DNA of 64,000 nucleotides from NCBI RefSeq assembly GCF_964355755.1, contig NC_092680.1, forward strand, positions 13,433,001 to 13,497,000, in the 5' to 3' direction. The notes beneath the pieces are model-generated. The model ran no database searches. It worked only from the letters and a program-made list of their open reading frames with translations, and had not been told where the DNA came from. Source of the stretch: Antedon mediterranea. Taxonomy: Eukaryota > Echinodermata > Crinoidea > Comatulida > Antedonidae. Position 1 is the stretch's first letter; the number at the start of each line of letters is the position of its first letter. Below, piece by piece: positions 38,650-51,639 of the stretch. The position numbers and the translations under genes were made by a program.

Positions 38650-41600
38650 CTAGATTTGAACTCGTCACTACGGACGAGTTAGGTTATCCGCAGTCCTATA
38701 GCCACGTGCACGTCATACGTTGGAATATTGCGCGCAGAAAAACGATTATGCCATTGAAAAAATGTGAGTGCGCTCTCTATTTTGTGTCACGTCAAGTGTA
38801 TACGGTATACACTATATACCGTATACGTACTACATACAGTTCAGAATAGGTGAAAATAAGTGACCAAAGTTATTGACGCTTTTGCACATGATGACGTCAT
38901 AACAATTTTTAAAATGGTCAATCATGCGAAAGATAATTGATTGATATAGACAATATAAAGAAATTGAGGGCAATGGAATACGGATAAGTGGAGATGCGCT
39001 CTATTAAATGTGATGAGCTATACGAAAGAGAAAAAAATCCTATATTTTATATTCGAGTGGCCATACGATGACGTCACAATGTCCTGATAGCCATATTGAT
39101 ACATGATTCGATATCTACAACTCATCTACTACCAGAATATGTAATTATAAAAAAGTTTACCACGTAGTTTAGAATCTATGACTGTTTAAAAAAAGGCATA
39201 ATTTTGACAAATTTTTGGACTTTTTCATCAAAATTGCGCGCAAATTGTTTAATTCTACGTGCTCGTATGACGAGATTTTAAGGCAAAATTGATTGAAAAT
39301 TGGTAAATATATTATAAAAGACAGAAAAAACAAAAATCAAGCAAAAAAAAGATGTTTTTGCGCTACGTGCGCACGCGCGCGTAAAAAAATTGCGCAAGCC
39401 TGGGAATTTTTGAAATGCTCAAAATGATATGAAACGCGTAGAAAATTGATTAGAAGTTGATTTTTTGCATTTTGAAATTTTAAACGCGCGTGCGCGCGTA
39501 ACTTTCTGTGAAACATGCAATTTTTAATCCATAGAAAGTTTGCGCTTGATATGACTTAAATTTTCACAAAGTTTCAATACAAAATAACTTTCGGTTTTTA
39601 ATCTATGATCAATCATTTAAATTCATAAAATCGCGCGTAACTTACGCTGCGCAACTCAAAATTCATAAAAAAAAGTTTCTTGCACATCTACAGCAACAGG
39701 GCAATCTTTTGACAAAGTTATACAATCATATGTTGGCCAGAGTTAGAGATACGCTGCGAACAAAATTCGTGGAAAGAAAGAAGAACATAGAAAAAAAAAA
39801 AAAAGAAAAAAAAAAAGATCCTGACAATAACAAGAGGTTATCCGCCAAGTGCGGATAACCAACTAGATTTGAACTCGTCACTACGGACGAGTTAGGTTAT
39901 CCGCCTCGCAAAACCCACGCGCATGACACCTAAGTTAGAATATTGCGCGCAGAAAAACGATTATGCCATTGAAAAAATGTTAGTGAGCCCTCTATTTTGT
40001 GTCGCGTCTAAGTGTGTACGGTATACACTATATACTGTATACGTACTGCATACAGTGCAGAATAGGTGAAAATAAGTGACCAAAGTTATTGACACATTTG
40101 AACATGATGACGTCATCACAATTTTAAAAATGGTGAATCATGCGAAAGATAATTGATTGATCTAGACAATATAAAAAAATTGAGTGAAATGGAATACGGA
40201 TAAGTGGAGATGCGCTCTATTAAATTTGACGAGCTATGACGAAAGAGAAAAAAATCCTATATTTTATATTCGGGTGGCCATACGATGACGTCACAATGTC
40301 CGGTTAGCCATATCAATGCATGATTCGAGAAAAACAACTCATCTACTTCCAGAATATGTAATTTTAAAAAAGTTCACCACGTAGTTTAGAAGTTATGACA
40401 GTTTAAAAAAAGGTCTAATTTTGACGATTTTTTGAAGTTTTTCATCAAAAACACGCGCAAATTATCCAATTCTACGTGCTCGTGTGACGTGATTATAAGT
40501 CGAAATTGATTGAAAATTTATAAATTTACTAGAAAAGGCTGAAAAAATAAAAATCAAGCAAAAAAAAGATGTTTTTGCGCTACGTGCGCACGCGCGCGTA
40601 AAAAATTTGCGCACGCCTGGTAATTTTTGAAATGCTCAAAATGACATGAAACGCATAGAAAGTTGATTAGAAATTGATTTATCGCATTTTGAAATTTTAA
40701 ACGCGCGTGCGCGCGTAACTTTTTAAAACCATGCCATTTTTAATCCATAGAAAGTTTGCGCATGATATGACTTAATTTTTCACCAAGTTTCAATACAAAA
40801 TGACTTTTGGTTTTTAATCTATGATCAATCATTGAAATTCATAAAATCGAGCGTAACTTACGCTGCGCGACTCGAAAATCAAAAAACAAAGTTTCTTGCA
40901 CATCTACAGATATAGTTCAATCTTATGACAAAGTTATACAATCATTTGTTAGCCAGAATTAGAGATATGCTTGCAACAAAATTCGTGGAAAGAAAGAAGA
41001 AAAAAGAAACTAGATTTGAACTCGTCACTACGGACGAGTTAGGTTATCCGTAGCGCAAAAGCCACGCGCATGACACATAAGTTAGAATATTGCGCGCAGA
41101 AAAACGATTATGCCATTGAAAAAAATGTTAGTGAGCCCTCTATTCTGTGCCACGTCTGAGTATATACGGTATACACTATATATTGTATACGTACTACATA
41201 CAGTGAAGAATATGTGAAAATAAGTGGCCCAAGTTATTGACGCTTTTGGACATGATGAAGTCATCACAATTTTAAAAACGGTATATCATGCGAAAGATAA
41301 TTGATTGGCATAGACAATATAAAAAAATGGGGGGAAATGGAATTTGGATAAGTGGAGATGCGCTCTATTAAATGTGATGAGCTATGACGAAAGAGACAAA
41401 AATCCTATATTTTATATTTGAGTGGCCATACGATGACTTCACTATGTCCTGTTAGCCATATCGATGCATGATTCGATATCTACAACTCATCAACTTCCAG
41501 AATATGTAATTTAAAAGAAGTTCACCTCGTAGTTTACAATCTATGACTGTTTTAAAAAAGGCATAATTTTGACGAATTTTTCAACTTTTTCTTCAAAAAC

Positions 41601-42157
41601 GCGCCAAATTGTTCAATTCTACGTGCTCGTATGACGTGATTTTAAGTCGAAATTGATTGAAAATTGGTAAATTTACTAGAAAAGGCTGAAAAAACAAAAA
41701 TCAGGCAAAAAAAACATGTTTTTGCTCTACGTGCGCACGCGCGCGTAAAAAAAAGGCGCACGCGTGAGAATTTTTGAAATGCTCAAAATGCCCTGAAACG
41801 CGTAGAAAGTTGATTAGAAATGGATATTTCGCAATTTGAAATTTTAAACGCGCGTGCGCGCGTAACTTTATGTCAAACATGCCATTTTTAATCCATAGAA
41901 AGTTTTCCCTTGATATGACTTAAATGTTCACCAAGTGTCATTACAAAATGACGTTTGGTTTTCAGTCTATGTTAAATACGCGAAATTCATAAAATCGCGC
42001 GTAGCTTACGCTGCGCGACTCTAAAGAAAAAAAACGAGCTGTCCTGCACTTCTACAGATAGAGGTAAATCTTCTGACAAAGTTATACGATGTAATGTTGA
42101 TCAGAATTTGAGATACACGTGACACAAAATTTTGGGAAAGAAAGAAGAATAACATAG

Positions 42158-42158
<1 letters not shown>

Positions 42159-42188
<30 letters not shown>

Positions 42189-42358
42189 TCCTGACAATAA
42201 CAAGAGGTTATCCGCCAAGTGCGGATAACCAAAAAAAGAAAAAAAATAAAAAAAAAAAGATCCTGACAATAACAAGAGGTTATCCGCCAAGTGCGGATAA
42301 CCAAAAAAAAAAGATCCTGACAATAACAAGAGGTTATCCGCCAAGTGCGGATAACCAA
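42159..42358. repeat. Triple junction hairpin module
   Basis: Three successive copies of the A-run, GATCCTGACAATAACAAG and hairpin module make this the longest junction (unit length 1349 bp). The copies are identical in the hairpin and differ only in A-run length and a few interruptions, pointing to recent local duplication. Confidence 0.9.
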
Positions 42359-45300
42359 CTAGATTTGAACTCGTCACTACGGACGAGTTAGGTTATCCGC
42401 AGTGCAAAAGCCACGTGCACGTCATACGTTAGAATAGTGCGCGCAAAAAAATAAAACGATTATGGCATTGAAAAATGTTAGTGCGCTCTCTATGTTGCGT
42501 CGCGTCTAAGTATATACGGTATAACACTATATACTGTATACGTACCGTACTACATACAGTGCAGAATAGGTGAAAATAAGTGACCACAGTTATTGACGCA
42601 TTTGAACATGATGACGTCATCACAATTTTTAAAGTGGTGGATCATGCGAAAGGTAATTGATTGATCTAGACAATATAAAAAAATTGAGTGAAATGGAATA
42701 AGGATAAGTAGAGATGCGCTCTATTAAATTGACGAGCTATGACGAAAGAGAAAAAAATCCTATATTTTATATTCGGGTGGCCATACGATGACGTCACAAT
42801 GTCTGGTTAGCCATATCAATGCATGATTCGAGAAAAACAACTCATCTACTTCCAGAATCTGAAATTTTAAATATTTTCACCTCGGAGTTTAGAATCTATG
42901 ACTTTTTAAAAAAAGGCATAATTTTCACAAATTTTTGAACTTTTTCATCAAAAACGCGCGCAAATTGTTCAATTCTACGTGCTCGTATGACGTGATTTTA
43001 AGTCGAAATTGATTGAAAATTGGTAAATGTACTAGAAAAAGCTGAAAAAACAAAAATCAAGCAAAAAAAAGATGTTTTTGCGCTACGTGCGCACGCGCGC
43101 GTAAAAAATATGCGCACGCGTGGGAATTTTTGAAATGCTCACAATGACCTGAAACGCGTAGAAAGTTGATTAGAAATGAATTTTTCGCAATTTGAAATTT
43201 TAAACGCGCGTGCGCGCGTAACTTTATGTCAAACATGCCATTTTTAATCCATAGAAAGTTTGCCCTTGATATGACTTAAATGTTCACCAAGTGTCATTAC
43301 AAAATGACTTTTGCTTTTTAGTCTATGTTAAATACGCGAAATTCATAAAATCGCGCGTAGCTTACGCTGCGCGACTCTAAAGTAAAAAAACGAGCTGTCC
43401 TGCACTTCTACACATAGAGGTAAATCTTCTGACAAAGTTATACGATGTAATGTTGATCAGAATTTGAGATACACGTGACACAAAATTTTGGGAAAGAAAG
43501 AAGAATAACATAGAACTAGATTTGAACTCGTCACTACGGACGAGTTAGGTTATCCGCAGCGCAAAGGCCACGTGCACGTCATACGTTAAAATATTGCGCG
43601 CAGAAAAACGATTAAGTCATTGAAACAATTTCAGTGTGCTCTCTATTTTTCGTCACGTCTGGGTATATACGGTATACACTATATACTGTATACGTACTAC
43701 ATACAGTGCAGAAAAGGTGAAAATAAGTGACCAAAGTTATTGACGCTTTTGGACATGATGACGTCATCACAATTTTTAAACTAATGAATCATGCGAAAGA
43801 TAATTGATTGACTTAGACAATATAAAGAAATGGAGGGCAATGGAATACGGATAAGTGGAGATGCGCTCTATTAAATGTGATGAGCTATACAAAAGAGAAA
43901 AAAATCCTATATTTTATATTTGAGTGGCCATACGATGACGTCACAATGTCCAGTTAGCTATATTGATGAATGATTCAATATCTACAACTCATCTACTTCC
44001 ACATTATGTAATTTAAAAAAAGTTCACCACGTAGTTTAGAATCTATGACTTTTTAAAAAAAGGCATAATTTTCACGAATTTTTGAACTTTTTCATCAAAA
44101 ACGCGAGCAAATTGTTCAATTCTACGTGCTCGTATGACGTGATTTTAAGTCAAAATCCATTGAAAATTGGTAAATTTACTAGAAAAAGCTGAAAAAACAA
44201 AAATCAAGCAAAAAAAATTTGTTTTTGCGCTACGTGCGCACGCGCGCGTAAAAAAATGCGCGCTGTTGGGAATTTTTGAAATGCTCAAAATGACCTGAAA
44301 CGCGTAGAAAGTTGATTAGAAATTGATTTTTCGCAATTTGAAATTTTAAACGCGCGTGCGCGCGTAACTTTTTGTGCAACCTGTCATTTTTAATCTACAG
44401 AAAGTTTGCGCTTTTTATGACTTCAATTTTCACCAAGTTTCAATACCAAATGACTTTTGGTTTTTAATCTATGATCAATATTTAAATTTCATAAAATCGC
44501 GCGTAACTTACGCTGCGCAACTCGAAATTTGAAAAAAAAAGTTTCTTGCACATCTACAGATATAGGGCAATCTTTTGACAAAGTTATACAATCTTCTGTT
44601 GGCTAGAATTAGAGATACGCTGCCCACAAAAAATGGGAGAGAAGTGTGGAAAGAAAGAAATAAATACTAGACTTGAACTCGTCACTTCGGACGAGTTAGG
44701 TTATCCGCAGCGCAAACGCCACGTGCACGTCGTACGTTAGAATATTGCGCGCAAAAAAACGATTATGCCATTGAAAAAATGTTATTGCGCTCTCTATTTT
44801 GTGTCACGTCAAAGTATATACGGTATACACTATATACTGTATACGTACTACATACAGAGCAGAATAGGTGAAAATAAGGGACCCAAGTTATTGACGCTTT
44901 TGGACATGATGACGTCATCACAATTTAAAAAATGGTAGATTATGCTAAAGATAATTGATTGGCCTAGACAATATAAAAAAATGGAGGGCAATGGAATACG
45001 GATAAGTGGAGATGCGCTCTATTAAATGTGATGAGCTATGCGAAAGAGACAAAAATCCTATATTTTATATTCGAGTGGCCATACGATGACGTCATAAGGT
45101 CCGGTTAGCCATATCGATGCATGATTCGAAATCTACAATTAATTATCTTCAAGAATATGTAATTTTAAAAAAGTTCACCACGTAGTTTACAATCTATGAC
45201 TGTTTTAAAAAAGGCATAATTTTGACGAATTTTTTACCTTTTTCATCAAAAACGCGCGCAAATTGTTCAATTCTACGTGCTCGTATGACGTGATTTTAAG

Positions 45301-46012
45301 TCGAAATTGATTGAAAATTGGTAAATTTACTAGAAAAAGCTGAGAAAACAAAAATCAAGCAAAAAAAAGATGTTTTTGCGCTAAGTGCGCACGCGCGCGT
45401 AAAAAAACTGCGCACGCGTGGGAATTTTTGAAATGCTCAAACTGACCTGAAACGCGTAGAAAGTTGTTTAGAAATTGATTTTACGCATTTTGAAATTTTA
45501 AACGCTCGTGCGCGCGTAACTTTTTATGAAACATGCCATTTTTAATCCATAGAAAGTTTGCGCATGATATGACTTAAATTTTCACTAAGTTTCAATGCAA
45601 AATGACTTTTGGTTTTTAATCTATGATCAATCATTGAAATTCATAAAATCGCGCGTAACTTACGCTGCGCTACTCCGTAATCGTCCAAAAGCTTGGCTGC
45701 ACATCTACAGCTATAGGTCAATCTTATGACAAAGTTATACAATCTTATGTGGGCCAGAAGATAGAGATACGCTGTGGACAAAATTCTGGGAAAGAAAGAA
45801 GAATAAGATAGAAGAAAAAAAAAAAAAAGATCCTGACAATAACAAGAGGTTATCCGCCAAGTGCGGATAACCAACTAGATTTGAACTCGTCACTACGGAC
45901 GAGTTAGGTTATCCGCAGCGCAAACGCCACGCGCACGTCATACGTTAGAATATTGCGCGCAGAAAAATGATTATGCCATCCATTGAAAAAATGTTAATGC
46001 GCTCTCTACTTT

Positions 46013-46830
46013 TATGGTGAAAGTGTGGTGAATTGTGTCTGGGCCTACAGCATTTATGTTACTTTTGGCGACGATTGCGTGCCATATTAGTAAAGAACAA
46101 CGTGGTTACACCTCCATGTTGGATTTGTAATATTATAGCCTAGTATTGCTCCCGATATTGCTTTGCAATTTTATATTGTTAAAACGAACATATAGCCTAT
46201 ATTAAAAAAGTTTAAACACAATTGTGTTAAATATAATAGTTAGAAATAGGTAAGATATATTTTGATTAATTTGGATTGTTAATTTGTAATATTTAATTGT
46301 TTTTGTGTTTGCCATCAAAATGAAATGGCCTAGCCTAGGCTAGGGGCCTAGCTAGGCTAGGCCTATCCGTATCCCGGATTACCTCTTCAGGAAGGCCTAG
46401 ACCTAGCCTAGGTTTAGTTGTACAGTACTGTAGTAGAGGCATAATGACGCTAGCCTAGTTCCATTTTGCATCTGGCTTATAACTATATATTAATTCCTAA
46501 TTTGTTAACAAACTTTATCTTGAATACCATGCCTTAAAATTAAACACCGGTATAATATAGCCTACTCTACTTAGGCCTAGCATTGTTATGTTAGCAAGCT
46601 GAGTCTGCTTTGCGAAGTTCTCTTCTATGCCTACTAGCCTAGGCCTCCTAGGTAGGGGCTAGGCCTAGTTTTTAGTTGTATAAGTTCCTAAAGAGTTGGA
46701 AGAGATACATGTACAGTAATAACATTATTGTTTCTACAGTACTTCATAATCTCTAGAATATCGTAAATAGTGAACATAAAATAAATAATTTGTAGAGATG
46801 ATTTATGGTCTCATGATTGGGAGTGCAGTG
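46013..46830. other. Unique spacer after satellite; AGGCCT clusters
   Basis: No gene is seen. The satellite stops within its CTCTCTA word near 46012. The following DNA has AGGCCT/TAGCC palindromic clusters (46326-46412, 46620-46672) and is otherwise AT-rich and not repetitive within this window. Confidence 0.6.
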
Positions 46831-47015
46831 TTGCCTGTTATTTTGTAGGCATTTACTATTATGAAACATTTACATAATTCAGATTTTATTGTTTGTGATC
46901 AAACTATTAAATGAAATTACCATTGAGACATCATGTAGGCACCAATTAGCTGGCCCATAACCAAAGTCATTTTCATTTTCTAATTTTTCAGACATTGATT
47001 AAGAAGCTTGTTGAT

Positions 47016-49640
47016 TTGGAAAAAGTGTTAATGTTGTTTATTGCCATTATCAATGTTTTTCCTTGTATTTTTTAGATTGTAATTGTTTTTTATTAACAGA
47101 AGATTTACAGTTTCAGCTACAGCTGTGAGTATTAGTAGGGCAATTCCACAATTTTTTTTGGGATTTTGAAAATTTTCAACTTTTAGCAGTCTTAACATGT
47201 TTGATATCAAACTAAAGCTAATGTTATATACTTTCAGGATATTTAAGTGGTAAAAAAAAAAAGAGATATATACAGACATATTTCCATTTAAAATAATGAT
47301 ATTTAGAAACTTAAAAAATAAAACAATATGAGGTTTACTTAAATCCCATAACAGACAACTAAATCCTAATTTATACATGTCATTTCTTTTTAGAATTAAA
47401 GAACTAAATATATTGTTTGAGATTTTGTTTAAAAAAATTGAATTAATCAACATAGAAATATTAAGGAGGGGCCAACATAATTATTAATAAGTTTGTCGGG
47501 TTGTTACCAAAAAACATTTTTTTAATTTAAGAACCATGTACCTTCTTGACAATTATAATATTTTCCAAACTATTAAAAATTATAGCTTTACATACACTCA
47601 TAAGGTTACTTTTTTTTTAAACCTTATTTTTACATTTTTATATGATATTAAAAAGTGTCTGGTTGTTACCGAGGCTTTAAAATCAATAATCAAAATATAT
47701 AGTATATAGTTTTAAAAAATTGAATTAATCAACATAGAAATATTAGATAGGGGCCAACATTTATTAATGATTTTGTCGGGTTGTTACCGAAAAACAACAT
47801 TTATTTTTAAATTTAAGAACCATGCACCTTCTTGACAATTATAATATTTTCCAAACTATTAAAAATTATAATTTTACATATACTCATGAAAAAATGTTAA
47901 TGTTGTTTATTGCCATTATCAATGTTTTGCTTTGTTTTTTTTTAGATTGTAGAAAATATACAGTTTTAGCTACAGCTGTGAGTATTAGTAGATTATCTGT
48001 TAAACAGAGAAAACATATTTTCCTTACTTTGTGAACTGTTGCCTGCCCTAATCAGCCGTTTCATACCCAAAGTCATTTTGAGGAAATTTCTTAATTTTTC
48101 AGACATTGATTAAGAAGCGTGTTGATTTGGAAAAAGTGTTAATGTTGTTTATTACCATTATCAATGTTTTTCCTTGTTTTTTTTAGATTGTAGAAAATAT
48201 AGAGTTTCAGCTACAGCTGTGAGTATCAGTAGATTATCTGTTAAACGGAGAAAACATATTTTCCTTACTTTGTGAACTGTTGCCTGCCCTAATCAGCCGT
48301 CTCATACCCAAAGTCATTTTGAGGAAATTTCTTAATTTTTCAGACATTGATTAAGAAGCTTGTTGATTTGGAAAAAGTGTTAATGTTGTTTATTACCATT
48401 ATCAATGTTTTTTCTTGTTTTTTTTTAGATTGTAGAAAATATACAGTTTCAGCTACAGCTGTGAGTATTAGTAGATTATCTGTTAAACGGAGAAAACATA
48501 TTTTCCTTACTTTGTGAACTGTTGCCTGTTATTTTTCAGACATTGATTAAGAAGCTTGTTGATTTGGAAAAAGTGTTAATGTTGTTTATTGCCATTATCG
48601 ATGTTTTTCCTTGTATTTTTTAGATTGTTATTGTTTTTTATTAACAGAAGATTTACAGTTTCAGCTACAGCTGTGAGTATTAGTAGGGCAATTCCACAAT
48701 TTTTTTTGGGATTTTGAAAATTTTCAACTTTTAGCAGTCTTAACATGTTTGATATCAAACTAAAGCTAATGTTATATACTTTCAGGATATTTAAGTGGTA
48801 AAAAAAAAAGAGATATATACAGACATATTTCCATTTAAAATAATGATATTTAGAAACTTAAAAAATAAAACAATATGAGGTTTACTTAAATCCTATAACA
48901 GACAACTAAATCCTAATTTATACATGTCATTTCTTTTTAGAATTAAAGAACTAAATATATTGTTTGAGATTTTGTTTAAAAAATTGAATTAATCAACATA
49001 GAAATATTAAGGAGGGGCCAACATAATTATTAATAAGTTTGTCGGGTTGTTACCAAAAAACATTTTTTTAATTTAAGAACCATGTACCTTCTTGACAATT
49101 ATAATATTTTCCAAACTATTAAAAATTATAGCTTTACATACACTCATAAGGTTACTTTTTTTTTAACCTTATTTTTACATTTTTATATGATATTAAAAAG
49201 TGTCTGGTTGTTACCGAGTTGGTCACAGACTGACATGTCAGTCTGTGACCAGTGTTATTACAGTAAGCTAAACCAACATTTTTACAGTAAAATTTATTTC
49301 AATATGCTTTAAAATCAATAATCAAAATATATAGTATATAGTTTTAAAAAATTGAATTAATCAACATAGAAATATTAGATAGGGGCCAACATATATTAAT
49401 GATTTTGTCGGGTTGTTACCGAAAAACAACATTTATTTTTAAATTTAAGAACCATGCACCTTCTTGACAATTATAATATTTTCCAAACTATTAAAAATTA
49501 TAGTTTTACATATACTCATGAAAAAATGTTAATGTTGTTTATTGCCATTATCAATGTTTTGCCTTGTTTTTTTTAGATTGTAGAAAATATACAGTTTTAG
49601 CTACAGCTGTGAGTATTAGTAGATTATCTGTTAAACAGAG
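47016..49640. repeat. 1.55-kb duplicated block within the mini-exon array
   Basis: The interval from about 47016 to 48000 matches 48564 to 49630 at an offset of 1548 bp, rising to 1632 bp after an 84-bp difference near 49218. Both copies contain GGATATTTAAGTGGTAAAAA, GGGGCCAACAT and TTGTCGGGTTGTTACC (twice each). Similarity is very high by eye, so the duplication is recent. No real gene is seen; the open frame on the minus strand at 47028-47453 is not kept intact in the second copy. Confidence 0.85.
49218..49302. mobile_element. 84-bp indel carrying a perfect 30-bp palindrome
   Basis: One copy of the 1.55-kb block contains about 84 bp missing from the other (junction ttaccgag/gctttaaaatc at 47670). 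It begins with a perfect 30-bp palindrome at 49221-49250 whose half is GGTCACAGACTGACA. It may be a tiny insertion element or the site of a palindrome-induced deletion in the other copy. Confidence 0.6.
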
Positions 49641-51090
49641 AAAACATATTTTCCTTACTTTGTGAACTGTTGCCTGCCCTAATCAGCCGTTTCATACCCA
49701 AAGTCATTTTGAGGAAATTTCTTAATTTTTCAGACATTGATTAAGAAGCGTGTTGATTTGGAAAAAGTGTTAATGTTGTTTATTACCATTATCAATGTTT
49801 TTCCTTGTTTTTTTTAGATTGTAGAAAATATAGAGTTTCAGCTACAGCTGTGAGTATTAGTAGATTATCTGTTAAACGGAGAAAACATATTTTCCTTACT
49901 TTGTGAACTGTTGCCTGTTATTTTGTAGACATTTTGTATTATGAAACATTTACATAATTCAGATTTTATTGTTTGTGATCAAACAATTAAATGAAATTAC
50001 CATTGAGAAAACATGTAGGCCGCAATCAGCCGGCCCATACCCAAAGTCATTTTGAGGAAATTTCTTAATTTTTCAGACATTGATTAAGAAGCATGTTGAT
50101 TTGGAAAAAGTGTTTATGTTGTTTATTGCCATTATTAATGTTTTTACTTGTATTTTTTAGATTGTAGAAAATATAGGCCTACAGTTTCAGCTACAGCTGT
50201 GAGTATTAGTAGATTATCTGTTAAACGGAAAAAACATATTTTCCTTACTTTGTGAACTGTTGCCTGTTATTTTGTAGGCTTTTTCTATTATGAAACATTT
50301 ACATAATTCAGGTTTTATTGTTTGTGATTAAAATATTAAATGAAATTAACATTGAGACAACACCCAAATACCCAGTCATTTTGAGGAAATTTCTTAATTT
50401 TTTAGACATTGATTAAGAAGCATGTTGATTTGGAAAAAGTGTTTATGTTGTTTATTGCCATTATTAATGTTTTTACTTGTATTTTTTAGATTGTAGAATA
50501 TATAGGCCTACAGTGTCAGCTACAGCTGTGAGTATTAGTAGATTATCTGTTAAACGGAGAAAACATATTTTCCTTACTTTGTGAACTGTTGCCTGTTATT
50601 TTGTAGGCTTTTTCTATTATGAAACATTTACATAATTCAGATTTTATTGTTTGTGATTAAAATATTAAATGAAATTAACATTGAGACAACACCCAAATAC
50701 CCAGTCATTTTGAGGAAATTTCTTAATTTTTTAGACATTGATTAAGAAGCATGTTGATTTGGAAAAAGTGTTTATGTTGTTTATTACCATCATTAATGTT
50801 TTTCCTTGTTTTTTTTTAGATTGAAGAAAATATTCAGTTTCAGCTACAGCTGTGAGTATTAGTAGATTATCTGTTAAACGGAGAAAACATATTTTCCTTA
50901 CTTTGTGAACTGTTGCCTGTTATTTTGTAGGCATTTTCTATTATGAAACATTTACATAATTCAGATTTTATTGTTTGTGAATATTAAATGAAGTTAGCAT
51001 TGAGACTACATGTAGGCCCTAATCAGCCGTCTCATACCCAAAGTCATTTTGAGGAAATTTATTAATTTTTCAGACATTGATTAAGAAGCA

Positions 51091-51639
51091 ATTACACCCC
51101 TTGATACAGTTAATATCAAGATGTGATAAAACAAATACATTACAAATTGTTAAAAATGCAAAATAAAGTTTACATCATTTAAAATCGGTAAAATCTACTA
51201 CAGCTACCATGAAATGTGTTATACAGTATTTTGTGTATTATGAGTGTGCTGCCAATTAATCATTATTAATTTTACATGATACCTATGACAGGGCCTTATT
51301 AAAAAAAATACATTAGTTTTTGTAGTTTATTTTAACCTATAAAAAAAATTGGGTTATGTAAAAGATACCAACTAGAATCATATAGTTTGGACTACATTAT
51401 TTTCAAGTTATGACTCACAACATAGTATGTTTCTTTGATCTATCATCTCTAACTACTAATGAGTTTAATTAAGCGATTAAATCGCACAAAGATTGTGAAG
51501 TGAATGATTATATCATGCGTATTACAATTATGCTGCTTGAGCATGCTTACTAATACTATGCAAGAATTTTCTCTTATAAGTCATGGGGTAGAAAAAATAT
51601 ATAACATTATTAATAATTTTTCTTTCTCTTTTATTGCAG
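51091..51639. other. No gene seen; Helentron upstream flank
   Basis: This is AT-rich DNA without ORFs or strong repeats. It ends in a pyrimidine run and CAG (51620-51639, TCTTTCTCTTTTATTGCAG) that would serve as a splice acceptor for the leader of the transposon gene. The 5' end of the Helentron should be in or upstream of this stretch, but I could not place it. Confidence 0.5.

Larger units (their letters stand above)
15888..46012. repeat. 1.2-kb satellite array, 25 full units plus one truncated
   Basis: Units begin at CTAGATTTGAACTCGTCACT: 15888, 17042, 18196, 19420, 20643, 21795, 23010, 24226, 25439, 26698, 27862, 29008, 30218, 31445, 32598, 33854, 35051, 36220, 37381, 38650, 39863, 41010, 42359, 43516, 44667 and 45875 (cut at about 46012). 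Lengths are 1146-1349 bp. Order within a unit: an AACTCGTC/GACGAGTT hairpin, a GTATAC-rich near-palindrome, two TGACGTCA sites about 177 bp apart, alternating purine-pyrimidine CG/CA tracts around GTGCGCACGCGCGCG and ACGCGCGTGCGCGCGTAAC, then an A-run. The A-run is usually followed by a hairpin module. No ORF persists across units. The CpG content is striking in AT-rich DNA. Confidence 0.97.
46831..51090 (+). repeat. Tandem ~330-bp units with two exon-like segments
   Basis: Nine copies of tttcag/ACATTGATTAAGAAG start at 46992, 48103, 48344, 48540, 49734, 50077, 50406, 50735 and 51074. In most, ACATTGATTAAGAAGCTTGT and GATTTGGAAAAA (33 nt, reading TLIKKLVDLEK) precede a donor-like gtgtta. A short gap of about 60-85 bp ends in a T-run and tag. 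Then comes AAAATATACAGTTTCAGCTA CAGCT before gtgagt. A variant pair of copies uses AAGATTTACAG, synonymous in the frame reading KIY. Several copies have a stop there (TAG at 48194, 49828 and the 50.1 and 50.5 kb copies), so most are decayed. The source gene is unrecognised. Resemblance of LVDLEKKIYSF to a MEAF6-type helix is too weak to name it. Confidence 0.7.

Noticed and set aside
16417-38668. Repeated minus-strand frames in the satellite (ARAHVAQK-like and poly-phenylalanine peptides)
   Set aside because: Each is broken at different places in different units. The poly-F parts are just the A-runs read in reverse, and no unit keeps a long frame.
15888-46012. CRISPR-like periodicity
   Set aside because: Unit length is over 1 kb, there are no short repeats with unique spacers, and the DNA is eukaryotic.
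47028-47453. 141-codon minus-strand frame
   Set aside because: It lies in the tandem mini-exon block, has AT-rich random composition, and its recent duplicate at 48.6 kb does not preserve it at full length.
46831-51090. Naming the mini-exons as MEAF6
   Set aside because: Only about ten residues (LVDLEKKIYSF) resemble it, the conserved residues after them are missing, and no other exon of that gene was found.
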